DNA from: Nostoc sp. MS1
Lineage (GTDB): Bacteria; Cyanobacteriota; Cyanobacteriia; Cyanobacteriales; Nostocaceae
NCBI RefSeq assembly: GCF_019976755.1
Contig: NZ_AP023441.1
Location: forward strand, 6,383,501-6,447,500
Direction of reading: 5' to 3'
DNA: 64,000 nucleotides
The first letter of the stretch is position 1. Each line of letters starts with the position of its first letter. Positions 53,896-62,970 of this stretch are shown piece after piece. Position numbers and translations under genes: made by a program. Under the pieces are notes generated by a model. That model searched no databases and had not been told where the DNA came from. It worked only from the letters and a program-made list of their open reading frames with translations.

Positions 53896-53966
53896 GTAAA
53901 TTGCTAGACAGTTAGACGGTCAAACACCAAAGAACTGCAAATTAAATATACCTGATGCCCTAACAA

Positions 53967-55076
53967 ATGACCAATGACAACTTAACCATTAAAGAACTCA
54001 CCCAAGCAGTGGGAGGTGGTATCACTCCCCGCATGGTGCGACATTACCATGAGTTAGGGTTGTTACCCCAGCCTGTGCGATCGCCTAGCAACTACCGTCT
54101 TTACACCCAAAAGGATGTCATTAGGTTACAGCGCATTGTTGCTTTGAAACAGCAAGGGTTCCAACTCAACCACATCCGCAACATCTTGGAGATGGAACCA
54201 GAAGCAGACACCAACACCAACTTTATGGCACAGTTGCAGCAACAGTATCGAGCGGTAATGCAGCAAATAGCCCAATTGCGACAAACAGCTTCAGCCTTAG
54301 AGGGATTATTAGGACGCGATCGCCATTGTCAAATCATGCAGGCGGAAGTATTGGCGCAACTCAAGTTATTAGAAGTGGAAACTCAAGTTGGGTTGGGAGG
54401 ATTGGCAGAACTTTGGCATGGTTTAGATGCAGAAGTTCATACCCATCCAGAAGTATTTGCCGAATCTTTGCAACATATCTTACCCGACTTACCCCAGCGA
54501 TCGGAAATTGAACAACACCTAATTGCGCAATTAGTTTTGGCTTGTGGTGATGTGAGTTTGGTATCTTTTATGAAGGTAAGTAAACAAGCCATTGCCGCCA
54601 GCCGTCAAGCCTTGTCTTCAGCTTGTGAAATTGTTGTCGATATCCCCACAATTGCGACGGCTGTAGATCAAACAAGGTTAGTGCATCTAGGCTGTAAAGT
54701 CACCACCCTCATTGATAATCCCCACATCACCACAGCAATGGAGGCGGAAGTAGAGTTTTGGCAGCATCAACAATGGCGCGAAAGGTTAGAAAAAGTTAGT
54801 CCAGGTTGCATTGTGGTAATTGGTTATGCGCCTTCAGTGCTTTTAGAAGTCTGCACTCTGATTAACCAGCAAAAAATTCAACCATCCTTAATTATTGGGA
54901 TGCCAATTGGTTTTAGTCACGCCCCAGCCGCCAAAAGACAACTCATGCAACAATCATTACCTTTCATAACTATTGAGGGAACTATGGGAGGCGGTTTACT
55001 CGCTGCTACTGCTCTCAATGCTTTAGTTGAATCATTAATTGAGAAGCCTAATTGTCATTGCTATAGTAAGTGCTGA
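53967..55076 (+). CDS. coaR: CoaR-like cobalt-responsive MerR regulator with precorrin isomerase domain
   Basis: 369 residues. N-terminal MerR domain (LTIKELTQAVGGGITPRMVR, HYHELGLLPQPVRSPSNYRL) and coiled coil, then a precorrin-8X methylmutase (CbiC-like) domain (KQAIAASRQALSSACEIVVD, CIVVIGYAPSVLLEVC, IIGMPIGFSHAPAAKRQLM, GTMGGGLLAATALNA). The C-terminus has a Cys-His-Cys motif (NCHCYSKC, 362-369), as in Synechocystis CoaR, which binds cobalt and activates the exporter gene coaT. Position next to rppB matches the metal-resistance neighbourhood known for NrsRS and CoaR. No coaT is visible in the window. Confidence 0.87.
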   Translation: MTNDNLTIKELTQAVGGGITPRMVRHYHELGLLPQPVRSPSNYRLYTQKDVIRLQRIVALKQQGFQLNHIRNILEMEPEADTNTNFMAQLQQQYRAVMQQIAQLRQTASALEGLLGRDRHCQIMQAEVLAQLKLLEVETQVGLGGLAELWHGLDAEVHTHPEVFAESLQHILPDLPQRSEIEQHLIAQLVLACGDVSLVSFMKVSKQAIAASRQALSSACEIVVDIPTIATAVDQTRLVHLGCKVTTLIDNPHITTAMEAEVEFWQHQQWRERLEKVSPGCIVVIGYAPSVLLEVCTLINQQKIQPSLIIGMPIGFSHAPAAKRQLMQQSLPFITIEGTMGGGLLAATALNALVESLIEKPNCHCYSKC

Positions 55077-55171
55077 GTGATGAGTGAGGAGTGCTGAGTT
55101 GTAAGCGCCAAATTACGTAGGCTATTACAAATTACATATTGAGCCTTGTTCTGTCAGAGTATCCTGATGTT

Positions 55172-55188
55172 TACCAAAAAGGTTGGTA
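55172..55188. promoter_or_regulatory. TACCAA-N5-TTGGTA palindrome, site 1
   Basis: Perfect half sites with AAAGG between. It lies 74 bases before the small gene at 55262. A TTGGTATTGTATT stretch about 15 bases downstream also occurs after the site at 57573. Confidence 0.7.
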
Positions 55189-55261
55189 AGTAATACATTT
55201 TTTTGGTATTGTATTGCTATATCTGATTGAGGCATCAGTAACTTCTCGCCAATACTTCCTG

Positions 55262-55396
55262 ATGAACAACAAAAGATTTATTACTAAAGATTGTGATTTG
55301 GATAGCTGTGTTGAGGCGATCGCTAGCGTCTTTGTTAATACTGCTGTTATTGCTGGAGATGATATTCCTAAAACACTTGCAGCTACTAAATTTTAA
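55262..55396 (+). CDS. Small hypothetical protein, 44 residues
   Basis: Starts MNNKRFITKDCDLDSCVEAI and has two Cys separated by four residues. It has an operator-like palindrome upstream and a terminator downstream, which supports a real small gene. The ribosome site is weak. No known function; a metal-linked role is only a guess from context. Confidence 0.5.
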   Translation: MNNKRFITKDCDLDSCVEAIASVFVNTAVIAGDDIPKTLAATKF

Positions 55397-55411
55397 GCAT
55401 CTGTAGTTATT

Positions 55412-55436
55412 GGGGGGTTATTATCCTCCTTTTTTA
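55412..55436 (+). terminator. Rho-independent terminator
   Basis: GGGGG pairs with CCTCC (one wobble) across TTATTAT and is followed by six T. It ends the small gene at 55262-55396. Confidence 0.6.
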
Positions 55437-55555
55437 TAGGAATTGCGATCGCTAATTCAATCACTAGTATTCTGCCATAACGTAAATTCAATAGTTAATA
55501 GGCAAATTAATATACCAATTATTCACACTAACTAAGATTTATTATATTTAATCCG

Positions 55556-56440
55556 ATGAATCCGGCACAAGCAAAAATCAGAACTGTAAAAGCAAGTCGT
55601 CTTGTGAGGAAACTTTATCGCCAGCAAAATTTGACACCGTTAATAACAACGCCATCTCCTTTGGTTTTGTTTGAGGTTCTTGGCTACACAGTGGCTTTAG
55701 AGTCAGATATCTGCTTTCACCAACATCCACTAATACGAAACAATGAGACTGAAGTAATATTGAGCGCTCAGTTACATGATGCTTTGCAGCAAATTAACCC
55801 TACAATACCAACTCCAGGGATTTTAGCAGCTATTGAGCAGATTGCACCTAAAAATAATCTAAGCCTATTAGAAAACAACCGTCGCTTTCAACAGTTTTTA
55901 ACTGAAGGGATTGATATTACCTATCAAATTGGTAATCAAGTATTTCACAAAAAAGTACAGTTGATAGACAGATTTAATCTATGCAGAAATAATTGGTTAG
56001 TTATAAATCCACTGACTATTACTGAAGCTCACTCTACTCATATTCTAGATATTGTAGTCTTTATTAATGGACTACCTTTAGCAGTTATTATCTATACTCA
56101 GCCGCATCATACAGATACTACTGTGAGAAATGCTTATCAATTACTGCAAACTCACAAACAACAAATTCCTTATATGTTTTTTCATAACACTTTCCTAGTC
56201 ATTACTAATGGAAATCAAGCAAAGATTGGCACTTTAACATCTGAGCCGAAGGACTTTTTTGTCTGGCGTTCAATTGATGGAGAAGACTTTTCATCTCCAG
56301 GAGAAACTGAATTAGATGTTTTAATTCAAGGTATTTTTGATAAACGAAGATTTATTGAACTGATCAGCAATTGTATTGTATTTCAAGGACATAATATGAA
56401 TATTAAAAGTTTACTCTGCTATCCATTCTGCACCATATAA
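55556..56440 (+). CDS. Degenerate HsdR N-terminal (type I restriction) protein
   Basis: 294 residues, compared with about 1000 for a full HsdR. The HSDR_N nuclease fold is recognisable: a Asp-containing strand ILDIVVFINGLPLAVI, where HsdR proteins continue E-L-K, but here it reads IYT, so the catalytic E-x-K is gone. It ends soon after a stretch resembling the NFIVFE region at the start of the helicase part (NCIVFQGHNMNIKS). No hsdM or hsdS nearby. It is a remnant, or a non-catalytic protein. Full open frame and terminator downstream. Confidence 0.65.
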   Translation: MNPAQAKIRTVKASRLVRKLYRQQNLTPLITTPSPLVLFEVLGYTVALESDICFHQHPLIRNNETEVILSAQLHDALQQINPTIPTPGILAAIEQIAPKNNLSLLENNRRFQQFLTEGIDITYQIGNQVFHKKVQLIDRFNLCRNNWLVINPLTITEAHSTHILDIVVFINGLPLAVIIYTQPHHTDTTVRNAYQLLQTHKQQIPYMFFHNTFLVITNGNQAKIGTLTSEPKDFFVWRSIDGEDFSSPGETELDVLIQGIFDKRRFIELISNCIVFQGHNMNIKSLLCYPFCTI

Positions 56441-56565
56441 AAGTTTTCAATATATGTGCAAGCAATTATTGAATTTACTATAGATTTTAGTTAGCGTAAT
56501 GAGGCACAGAAGAAAAGAAATTTTGAAGGAATATAAAGTAATGTTTTAACCATTATTTATTAATT

Positions 56566-56592
56566 AAAAAGGGCAACATTATTGCCCTTTTT
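56566..56592. terminator. Bidirectional terminator
   Basis: Perfect stem AAAAAGGGCAA / TTGCCCTTTTT with a short loop, between convergent genes (HsdR-like plus, Mop minus). T-runs serve both directions. Confidence 0.85.
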
Positions 56593-56609
56593 GTTAATTG
56601 TTGAAAAAT

Positions 56610-56819
56610 CTAGTCAACGGCTAGTATCACATCGCTTGATTTAATGACAGCATAAACTTCTTTGCCTTCAGCTAGTTGTAGTTTATCTGCCGAAGATTTG
56701 GTAATAATCGATGTTACTTCAACCCCAGATGCAATTTCTATCGTTACTTCTGTATTTACAGAACCAGGAACAATTGCTTTGACTTTACCTTTGAGAGCGT
56801 TACGTGCGCTGACTTGCAT
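56610..56819 (-). CDS. Mop-type molybdate-binding protein (molbindin)
   Basis: 69 residues: one Mop/TOBE domain with ARNALKGKVKAIVPGSVNTE, VTIEIASGVEVTSIITKSSA and KEVYAVIKSSDVILAVD. Molbindins form hexamers that bind molybdate or tungstate in the cytoplasm for storage or homeostasis. The TACCAA-N5-TTGGTA palindrome at 56950-56966 lies 131 bases upstream, so it may share control with the ModA-like genes nearby. Confidence 0.9.
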   Translation of the reverse strand: MQVSARNALKGKVKAIVPGSVNTEVTIEIASGVEVTSIITKSSADKLQLAEGKEVYAVIKSSDVILAVD

Positions 56820-56949
56820 ATCTTTACTTACCCTGTATTTTTAACAACTTTTATAATACCAACTATTACAGTCTAAATCCATTGCTTTAGACATAAATTA
56901 TATAAAATACTTACTATTTCTTAATTATAGAAGAATCCCAGAATAATTT

Positions 56950-56966
56950 TACCAATTCTATTGGTA
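56950..56966. promoter_or_regulatory. TACCAA-N5-TTGGTA palindrome, site 2
   Basis: Perfect half sites with TTCTA between. It lies upstream of the Mop gene. An extra half site GTTGGTA follows at 56971. Confidence 0.7.
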
Positions 56967-57350
56967 TAAAGTTGGTACAAATTAGGAGGTATCTTTATAT
57001 TGTGGTAAATAGCAATGAAGAGTTTTAAAATAACATCATTTGCTAGTTTGATGTTTGTCACATCTTTAATGATTTTTATCTCTGCGACGATTAAGGGACT
57101 TCCAACTAAAAAAATATACAATCACGTTGGTGAGCAGAGGGAGCAGGGGGAGCAATAATATAATCGTTTCCCAGCTTTCGCTCATTGAATAATTTAATTT
57201 CTGGAAGTCCCTATTTGAATAACAGGAATTTACATTAGTTAAAAAATAGTAATTTTTTGTAGGTTTTAGCCACAACCAGGAATACTTAGGCGATCGCTCT
57301 TTTGAATTATTACAACCGCTATGTAAGTCCATGTAAGCATTTCAGCAATC

Positions 57351-57540
57351 GTTATTAATGCCGCTTGGAAAATTGCTCATCAATTGGAGGGTAAATTTGT
57401 AATTATGTACTCTGGCAACATTGCGTTAACGCAAGGTTTAGATACAGTAGTAGCGGCGGCTGCATGTTTGCGTCATATTCCTGATATCACCTTTGTAATT
57501 GCTGGAGAAGCGATCGCACTTGTCATAGCTTCGTCACAGT
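57351..57540 (+). pseudogene. Glycosyltransferase family 4 remnant
   Basis: Reads AHQLEGKFVIMYSGNIALTQ then GLDTVVAAACLRHIPDITFV and IAGEAIA, the nucleotide-sugar-binding core of WcaI-like glycosyltransferases. No start, and the frame ends after about 50 residues. It is a fragment between the Mop and ModA-like genes. The surrounding 800 bases hold no other gene. Confidence 0.65.
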
Positions 57541-57550
57541 ATCTTGACAT

Positions 57551-57589
57551 CTCCAAATAAGTTGGTAATTTTTTCCAACTTATTTGGTA
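57551..57589. promoter_or_regulatory. Paired TACCAA-N5-TTGGTA-like sites, sites 3 and 4
   Basis: CTCCAA-ATAAG-TTGGTA (57551-57567) and TTCCAA-CTTAT-TTGGTA (57573-57589), 22 bases apart centre to centre. The cores CCAAATAAGTTGG and CCAACTTATTTGG are exact reverse complements, so they could also form a hairpin. They lie 52 bases before the ModA-like gene. Confidence 0.7.
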
Positions 57590-57640
57590 TTGTATTCAGA
57601 GAGCTTACTACAAGTAAGCAATTCCCCCTAAATATTCTCA

Positions 57641-58597
57641 ATGAAAAGCAAGAAATTTGTTACATGGATAGCGGCGGCGATCGCTAGTTTAGCCGTGGCG
57701 ATCGCCTTTCCATTCTTCATGTCCACACCAGTTACAGCACAGACAGCTCCGCCAACGCCGCAAGTAACGACTAACGTCACATACCCAGGTGCTACAGCCA
57801 ACCTCAAAGTTTACGCTGCCATTAGCTTGTTAGAGGTACTGACAGATATAGAGAATGCTTACAACAACAGTACTAACACACCGAAGATTAACTTTACCAA
57901 CAGCCTAGATTCTTCGGGTATTTTGTTGCAAAACATCCAATATACACCTAATGAAACAGCTGGGATTCCAGATGTATTTATTTCGGCTGCTACCAGTCAG
58001 ATGACCACTTTGCAAACCGCCGGCAAATTAGCTTCTGGTTGGCCGAAAAATATTGCTAAAAATAGGCTGGTTTTGGTCAAACCTAGTTCACCTGCTACTC
58101 CTTTGCCCACGGGTAACGCTATTACGAGTTTCAGCACCTTGGTTAATAGCTCACCTACCAGAACTGGTATTCGTGGGATTGCTATAGGAACTCCCGCCAC
58201 TGTTCCCGCAGGAGAATATGCTAGGCAGGTTCTGACTAATAGCGATGCTACTAATTGCGGTGGAGGTACTTACAATACACTGGTCAATAATCCAGCGCCT
58301 AACAAAATATTCTTTGCATCTAATGTGCGTAACGTTTTAAGTGCAGTAGAAACTAAAACCCTCAATGGCAACACCATTGACGCAGGCTTAGTTTATGCGA
58401 CAGATAAACAAGTTTCTAATCTGACTACGCTAGTAAGCACTGCGCTTGCAAGTTGCCTTACTACCCCCATAGTCTATCCAGAAGCAGTATTGACCAGAAC
58501 TACAAATTCTACGGCTGCTAACGCTTTTGCTAACTTTATCGTTACTGATACAAATGCCAAAAATTCCTTAACTACCCGTGGATTCCTTCTGCCTTAA
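57641..58597 (+). CDS. ModA-like secreted substrate-binding protein
   Basis: 318 residues with a signal peptide (FVTWIAAAIASLAVAIAFPF, cleavage near TAQTAP). The mature protein starts ANLKVYAAISLLEVLTDIEN, then DVFISAATSQMTTLQTAGKL and ENRLVLV-type sequence (here KNRLVLVKPSSP), a pattern of periplasmic molybdate-type binding proteins. An inserted Cys pair (about 205 and 268) is unusual. No ModB/ModC permease or ATPase is beside it. Two operator-like sites lie upstream. Confidence 0.78.
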   Translation: MKSKKFVTWIAAAIASLAVAIAFPFFMSTPVTAQTAPPTPQVTTNVTYPGATANLKVYAAISLLEVLTDIENAYNNSTNTPKINFTNSLDSSGILLQNIQYTPNETAGIPDVFISAATSQMTTLQTAGKLASGWPKNIAKNRLVLVKPSSPATPLPTGNAITSFSTLVNSSPTRTGIRGIAIGTPATVPAGEYARQVLTNSDATNCGGGTYNTLVNNPAPNKIFFASNVRNVLSAVETKTLNGNTIDAGLVYATDKQVSNLTTLVSTALASCLTTPIVYPEAVLTRTTNSTAANAFANFIVTDTNAKNSLTTRGFLLP

Positions 58598-58693
58598 AAG
58601 CTTGATAACTAGTCGAAAGTCATTAGTCAATAGTCAACAGGTCTTTACAACAAAAATCCTCGACCTTTTAGCCATATGCTGGAGAAATTTTGC

Positions 58694-59395
58694 ATGAAAT
58701 CAAACAAAAAACTTCTCAAAAGTCTCTTACTAACTATTACTGGTGCTTGTATTGGTAGTTGTGTAGGTATAAGTGGTTATGCTTCTCAAGCACAAGCTGG
58801 TCAGTTGAAAAATCTTATATACAATGGAGACTTTTCGCTCGATCCACTAGCTAATCCTAACGATCCTACGAAGGCAAATCCCTACATTACAGGATGGATC
58901 AATAGTACGCAGAATGACCTTTTCTACACAAATTATCTAGAAAATTTCACTGTCGATAATGCAGACAAAGGCTCTTTAGGTGTACGCCTTGGGGCTTCAC
59001 CTGGCTATTACACTTACATAGCGCAAAACTTCTATACTGATGTGGGTCAAAAATATCGCTTAACCTACTACTTGGCTAACATAGATGATGAGTTTGGCAA
59101 TAGTCTTAAAGTTTATGCAGGTGAACAATTAATAGATGAAAAAACTAATCTTCCCTTCTCAAGTCCTTATGTAAAACAGACAGTCGATTTTACAGCCACC
59201 GCAGGTCTCACACAGTTAAAGTTCGCGAGTCAACAGCAGAAAGCCTGGTGGAACATCGATAATGTCAGCGTTGTAGAGCTTGAGAATGACAATCAACAAT
59301 CAACTTCTGTACCTGAACCATCAGTCATGGTAGGTGTAGCAGCTTTAGGACTGATAGGATTTAGAACCAAGAGAAATCGCTTGGCTAAATCGTAA
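58694..59395 (+). CDS. PEP-CTERM sorting domain protein
   Basis: 233 residues from the Met of MKSNKKLLKS; a start at 58676 adds 6 residues. Signal peptide (LLLTITGACIGSCVGIS, cleavage near AQAGQ). The middle is a beta-rich carbohydrate-binding-like domain beginning NLIYNGDFS. The C-terminus has the PEP-CTERM signal VPEPSVMVGVAALGLIGF followed by RTKRNR. Such proteins are sorted to the outer envelope by exosortase. A 13-bp hairpin follows. Confidence 0.85.
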   Translation: MKSNKKLLKSLLLTITGACIGSCVGISGYASQAQAGQLKNLIYNGDFSLDPLANPNDPTKANPYITGWINSTQNDLFYTNYLENFTVDNADKGSLGVRLGASPGYYTYIAQNFYTDVGQKYRLTYYLANIDDEFGNSLKVYAGEQLIDEKTNLPFSSPYVKQTVDFTATAGLTQLKFASQQQKAWWNIDNVSVVELENDNQQSTSVPEPSVMVGVAALGLIGFRTKRNRLAKS

Positions 59396-59413
59396 ATCTT
59401 TTTCACACCTGCG

Positions 59414-59447
59414 ATCGCTACGACTATCAAAGAGTAGTCGTAGCGAT
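59414..59447 (+). terminator. Strong hairpin, probable terminator
   Basis: 13-bp perfect stem ATCGCTACGACTA / TAGTCGTAGCGAT with 8-base loop. Only a short T-run follows. It lies just after the PEP-CTERM gene. Confidence 0.65.
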
Positions 59448-59492
59448 TTCCTACTGTTTTCTCTGTGCCTTAGTGCCTCTGTGGTTCAATTA

Positions 59493-60523
59493 TAGCGTTT
59501 ACCAGTCTAATGAAGTACAGTAATTAAAATAAATCAGTGTATCTACTCAAGGGTAAAAATGAAACCATATTCCCTGGACTTTCGCCAAAAAATATTTGAT
59601 ACATACTTGTCAGGTGGAATATCACAACGTCAATTAGCAAACAAATTTTGTGTCAGTTTAGGTTTTATTGAGAAATTACTAAAGCAATATAGAGAAACAG
59701 CAAGTATCGCTCCTAAAGTTAGGACAAAACAAACTCCTCCAAAGCTCAACGAAGAACAAATTAAGATTCTGGAAGAAATAGTCGAAGCTAAGAATGATTC
59801 GACTTTATCAGAAATCCGCTTCATTCTCAAAGAAAAAACAGGAATAACAGTTGGTATATCTACGGTAGACAGGATGTTACAGAGGAGAGAAATAAGCCTT
59901 AAAAAAAAACATTGCACGCTGACGAAAAAGAAACTGAAAGAGTTCAATTATTAAGGGTACAGTTCTGGCTTCAACTTCATGGGATACCAGAGGAAAACCT
60001 TGTCTTTCTTGACGAAGCCGGAGCTAATCTATCTTTAATAAGACACTCCGCCCGTTCTAAAAAAGGTAAAAGAGCGCATGGGTCACGACCTCAAAAACGC
60101 TGTAAAAATGTTTCCATAATTGGAGCGATTGCTCTTAAAGGCGTGATTAGTCAATATAGTATTTTAGGAGCATCTGACGGGCTGACATTTGAGGCTTATA
60201 TTTCTCAAAAATTAGTTCCTCTTCTGTGGGAAGGCGCTTGTGTAATCATGGATAATTGTTCAATTCATAAAGGTGGAGATATTGAGAAATTAATCGAAGC
60301 TGCTGGAGCTAAATTGATTTATTTGCCACCATATTCGCCGGATTTTTCACCAATTGAAAACTGTTGGTCAAAAATTAAAAATTTACTACGTTCTATTGGA
60401 GCTAGAAGTTATCCAGACTTAGCAAAAGCAATTGAAAGTGCTTTTAATCAAGTTTCGTTAAATGATATTTATAATTGGTTTACCCATTCTTGTTACTGTA
60501 CTTCACCAGACTGAGAAACGCTA
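59493..60523 (+). mobile_element. IS630-family (ISY100-like) insertion sequence
   Basis: Inverted ends of about 30 bp, starting AGCGTTTACCAGTCTAATGA on the left; the right end complements it with four differences. TA lies on both sides (59491-59492 and 60524-60525). It ends 3 bases from the stop codon of the protease gene. Confidence 0.88.
59559..60514 (+). CDS. IS630-family transposase in two overlapping frames
   Basis: Frame A (59559-59954) has the HTH part (FRQKIFDTYLSGGISQRQLA, GITVGISTVDRMLQRREISL). Frame B (59912-60514) has the DDE part: VFLDEAGANLSL, VIMDNCSIHKGG and LPPYSPDFSPIENCWS. They overlap at a run of nine A near 59900, the typical slippery site for programmed frameshifting in this group. 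The enzyme may be active through a fused product. Confidence 0.85.
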
Positions 60524-60526
60524 TAT

Positions 60527-62590
60527 CTATACGGTGAAACTGTTGGCGGCAGTAGATGTAATAATTCTCCGCACCTGAGCATCAGTTAAATTTTTATTAG
60601 CACTGAGCATCAAAGCTACCACCCCAGCAACGTGAGGAGCTGCCATAGATGTACCATTCCAAGAAGCATACTTATTACCAGGAAGCGTGGAATAAATACC
60701 CACACCAGGCGCAGTGACGTAACTAAGTAATTGATTTCCTGCTCGGTTGGAGAAGCCAGCCAGATTTCCATTCTTATCCACTGCTCCTACAGCCAGCCCC
60801 CAGTCTTTGGCATAGCTAGCAGGATAGAATGGTGTGGAATTACCGCCATTTCCCGCCGCCATGACAACGATCGCTTTCTTCGAGCTAGCATATTGAATAG
60901 CTGCTTGAATTTCACTGCTAGCTTGGGCTTTACCTAGACTCAGGTTAATCACATTTGCGCCATTGTTCACAGCATAACGAATACCTTGAGCGATCGCACT
61001 CTCCGAACCTGAACCATTATCAGCTAAAACCTTAACTGGCATAATCTTGGCATTATAAGCAATACCAGTCATACCAAAGCTATTTCTGACCCCGGCAATA
61101 GTACCAGCAACGTGAGTACCATGACCACTTTTATCTAAAGTATTGTTGTTGTTATCAACAAAGTTCCAACCATAAACATCATCAATATAGCCGTTACCAT
61201 CATCATCCTTGCCATTACCTGGAATTTCCTGAGTATTTTTCCAGATATTAGGACTCAAATCTGGATGGTTGCGGTCAACTCCACCATCCACAACAGCAAC
61301 AGTAATTCCTTGACCTGTATACCCTTTTGCCCAAACTTCTGGTGCTTTGATGAGGTCTGCTCCCCAATTGTTACCACCCAAAGAAGGCACATCTGCAAAG
61401 GTAGTCTGACCTAAAGCTTGAGCTACGGCTGCGGCTGCATTCACTAAACCGTAACCATTGGTGGAACGAAAATAATTATTGACAGTGATAGCTTTAGCAA
61501 AAATGTTATTACTTTCGTTAGTTTCAACAATATTGTTGTTACCATCTGCTTTGTACAGTAGATAATAAGTACCTGGAGCAACATTATTCACAATATTGAG
61601 TGAAATTGTTTGTGAAATTGCAGCACCAGCCGTAACACCAGCAACACTCTTAGAGCCTAAATACAGGTCATCATTACTAAGAGCTTTATCTTTAGATAGA
61701 TAAAATGTTGTAGAATTATTAGAAGCATTTTCTGCTCCTTGGTTTTTAACTTGATAACTAGTGTTAAAGCTATAGCCGACTGTTACTGAACTGGGAGCTA
61801 CAGCATTTTGAACGACTAAATCTGTATTAACCAGACCAATATTGATAGCTTTGTCTAAAACATTGTTAGTATCATTGCTCTCAAACAAATCTCCATTAGC
61901 ATTAGCCTGCAATAATAAATAATAGCTGCCTACGGGAATACCACTATCAATGGTGAGCGTAATTGCTTTTGAACTAGTAGCACCTGCTGCCAGACTATCA
62001 ATATAGTCAGCACCTAAATAATTATCATAATTAGTGACAATTTTATCTTTAGATAGATAAAAATAGGTATAACTTGAATAAGCATTTGCCGAGCCTTGGT
62101 TTTTAACTGTATAGTTCAGTTGAATGGTACTGCCAATCTTTGCTGCACCGGGAACTGTAGCACTTTGTACAATTAAGTCTGGTAAAGAAATACTGCTAGT
62201 TTCGAGGCTCTGACTCACAACCTGACTATTCTCTGTTTGAGAAGAACTTGATCCAGTGCTAGTGTCTTTATAATCACGGGTAGTAATACTAGCAAAAGAA
62301 TCATAGCTCAAGTTTCTACTATTTGATTTTAAAGCTTGATTTTGTGAATGCTGAAAGTTGATAGTTCCATCACTGGCAATTGAGACTGAATTATTAAGAT
62401 TGGCTTTTTGTGAAGTAAATTGATTAACTAATATATCTCCTTGCTGAGTAAAGGAACTACTATGAAATCTGGATGTGAGTATATCTCCGCTATTTAATTC
62501 ATAGTTATGAGGAAAAATATCTTTTTGCAAAGAGTTATCTTTTCTCGTATGGTCATCAATAATGCTGTGATTTAGTTGAGTAGATTTCAC
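60527..62590 (-). CDS. CARDB-domain subtilisin-family serine protease
   Basis: 687 residues. No typical signal peptide; the first 140 residues are Ser/Asn-rich. Two CARDB domains follow (about 143-250 and 257-370: LPDLIVQSATVPGAAKIGST, and NTDLVVQNAVAPSSVTVGYS). The S8 peptidase domain has Asp435 (VVDGGVDRNHPDL), His490 (SGHGTHVAG) and Ser648 (GTSMAAPHVAG), with a Ca-binding insert DDDGNGYIDD. All catalytic residues are present. It is probably extracellular and calcium-dependent. A perfect operator-like palindrome lies 32 bases upstream of the start. Confidence 0.88.
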   Translation of the reverse strand: MKSTQLNHSIIDDHTRKDNSLQKDIFPHNYELNSGDILTSRFHSSSFTQQGDILVNQFTSQKANLNNSVSIASDGTINFQHSQNQALKSNSRNLSYDSFASITTRDYKDTSTGSSSSQTENSQVVSQSLETSSISLPDLIVQSATVPGAAKIGSTIQLNYTVKNQGSANAYSSYTYFYLSKDKIVTNYDNYLGADYIDSLAAGATSSKAITLTIDSGIPVGSYYLLLQANANGDLFESNDTNNVLDKAINIGLVNTDLVVQNAVAPSSVTVGYSFNTSYQVKNQGAENASNNSTTFYLSKDKALSNDDLYLGSKSVAGVTAGAAISQTISLNIVNNVAPGTYYLLYKADGNNNIVETNESNNIFAKAITVNNYFRSTNGYGLVNAAAAVAQALGQTTFADVPSLGGNNWGADLIKAPEVWAKGYTGQGITVAVVDGGVDRNHPDLSPNIWKNTQEIPGNGKDDDGNGYIDDVYGWNFVDNNNNTLDKSGHGTHVAGTIAGVRNSFGMTGIAYNAKIMPVKVLADNGSGSESAIAQGIRYAVNNGANVINLSLGKAQASSEIQAAIQYASSKKAIVVMAAGNGGNSTPFYPASYAKDWGLAVGAVDKNGNLAGFSNRAGNQLLSYVTAPGVGIYSTLPGNKYASWNGTSMAAPHVAGVVALMLSANKNLTDAQVRRIITSTAANSFTV

Positions 62591-62621
62591 TGGAATATCT
62601 CAGTATACTGAAATATCATTT

Positions 62622-62638
62622 TACCAACTTATTTGGTA
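62622..62638. promoter_or_regulatory. TACCAA-N5-TTGGTA palindrome, site 5
   Basis: Perfect half sites with CTTAT between, 32 bases before the protease start codon, where a repressor could block transcription. The rest of the spacer to 63100 holds no gene. Confidence 0.72.
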
Positions 62639-62970
62639 GAAACTCTTCAATGTCATTAAATTATCACTTTACTATTTCACTCAGCATATAAATTGATAAA
62701 AATGTGATTAAATATACTAACTATTTCGATGCGTGTCACCTTCCGAAAACATTTACCATTTTTGGAATCTAGAGCTTTTGTATAGCAAGCGATTGCTTTT
62801 GCCAGTGCTATAGGCGATCGCAAAATTATTTTCTAATCAAAAATCCACGACCCATTTTTTTCTAATAGGACAGCTTGTATTGATTACTTGGTATGGCTTG
62901 TAATAATTGCCAGCCCGGAAAGTGACACAAGAGGGATATTCACATTCCCTGACTTATATAAATTGATTTT

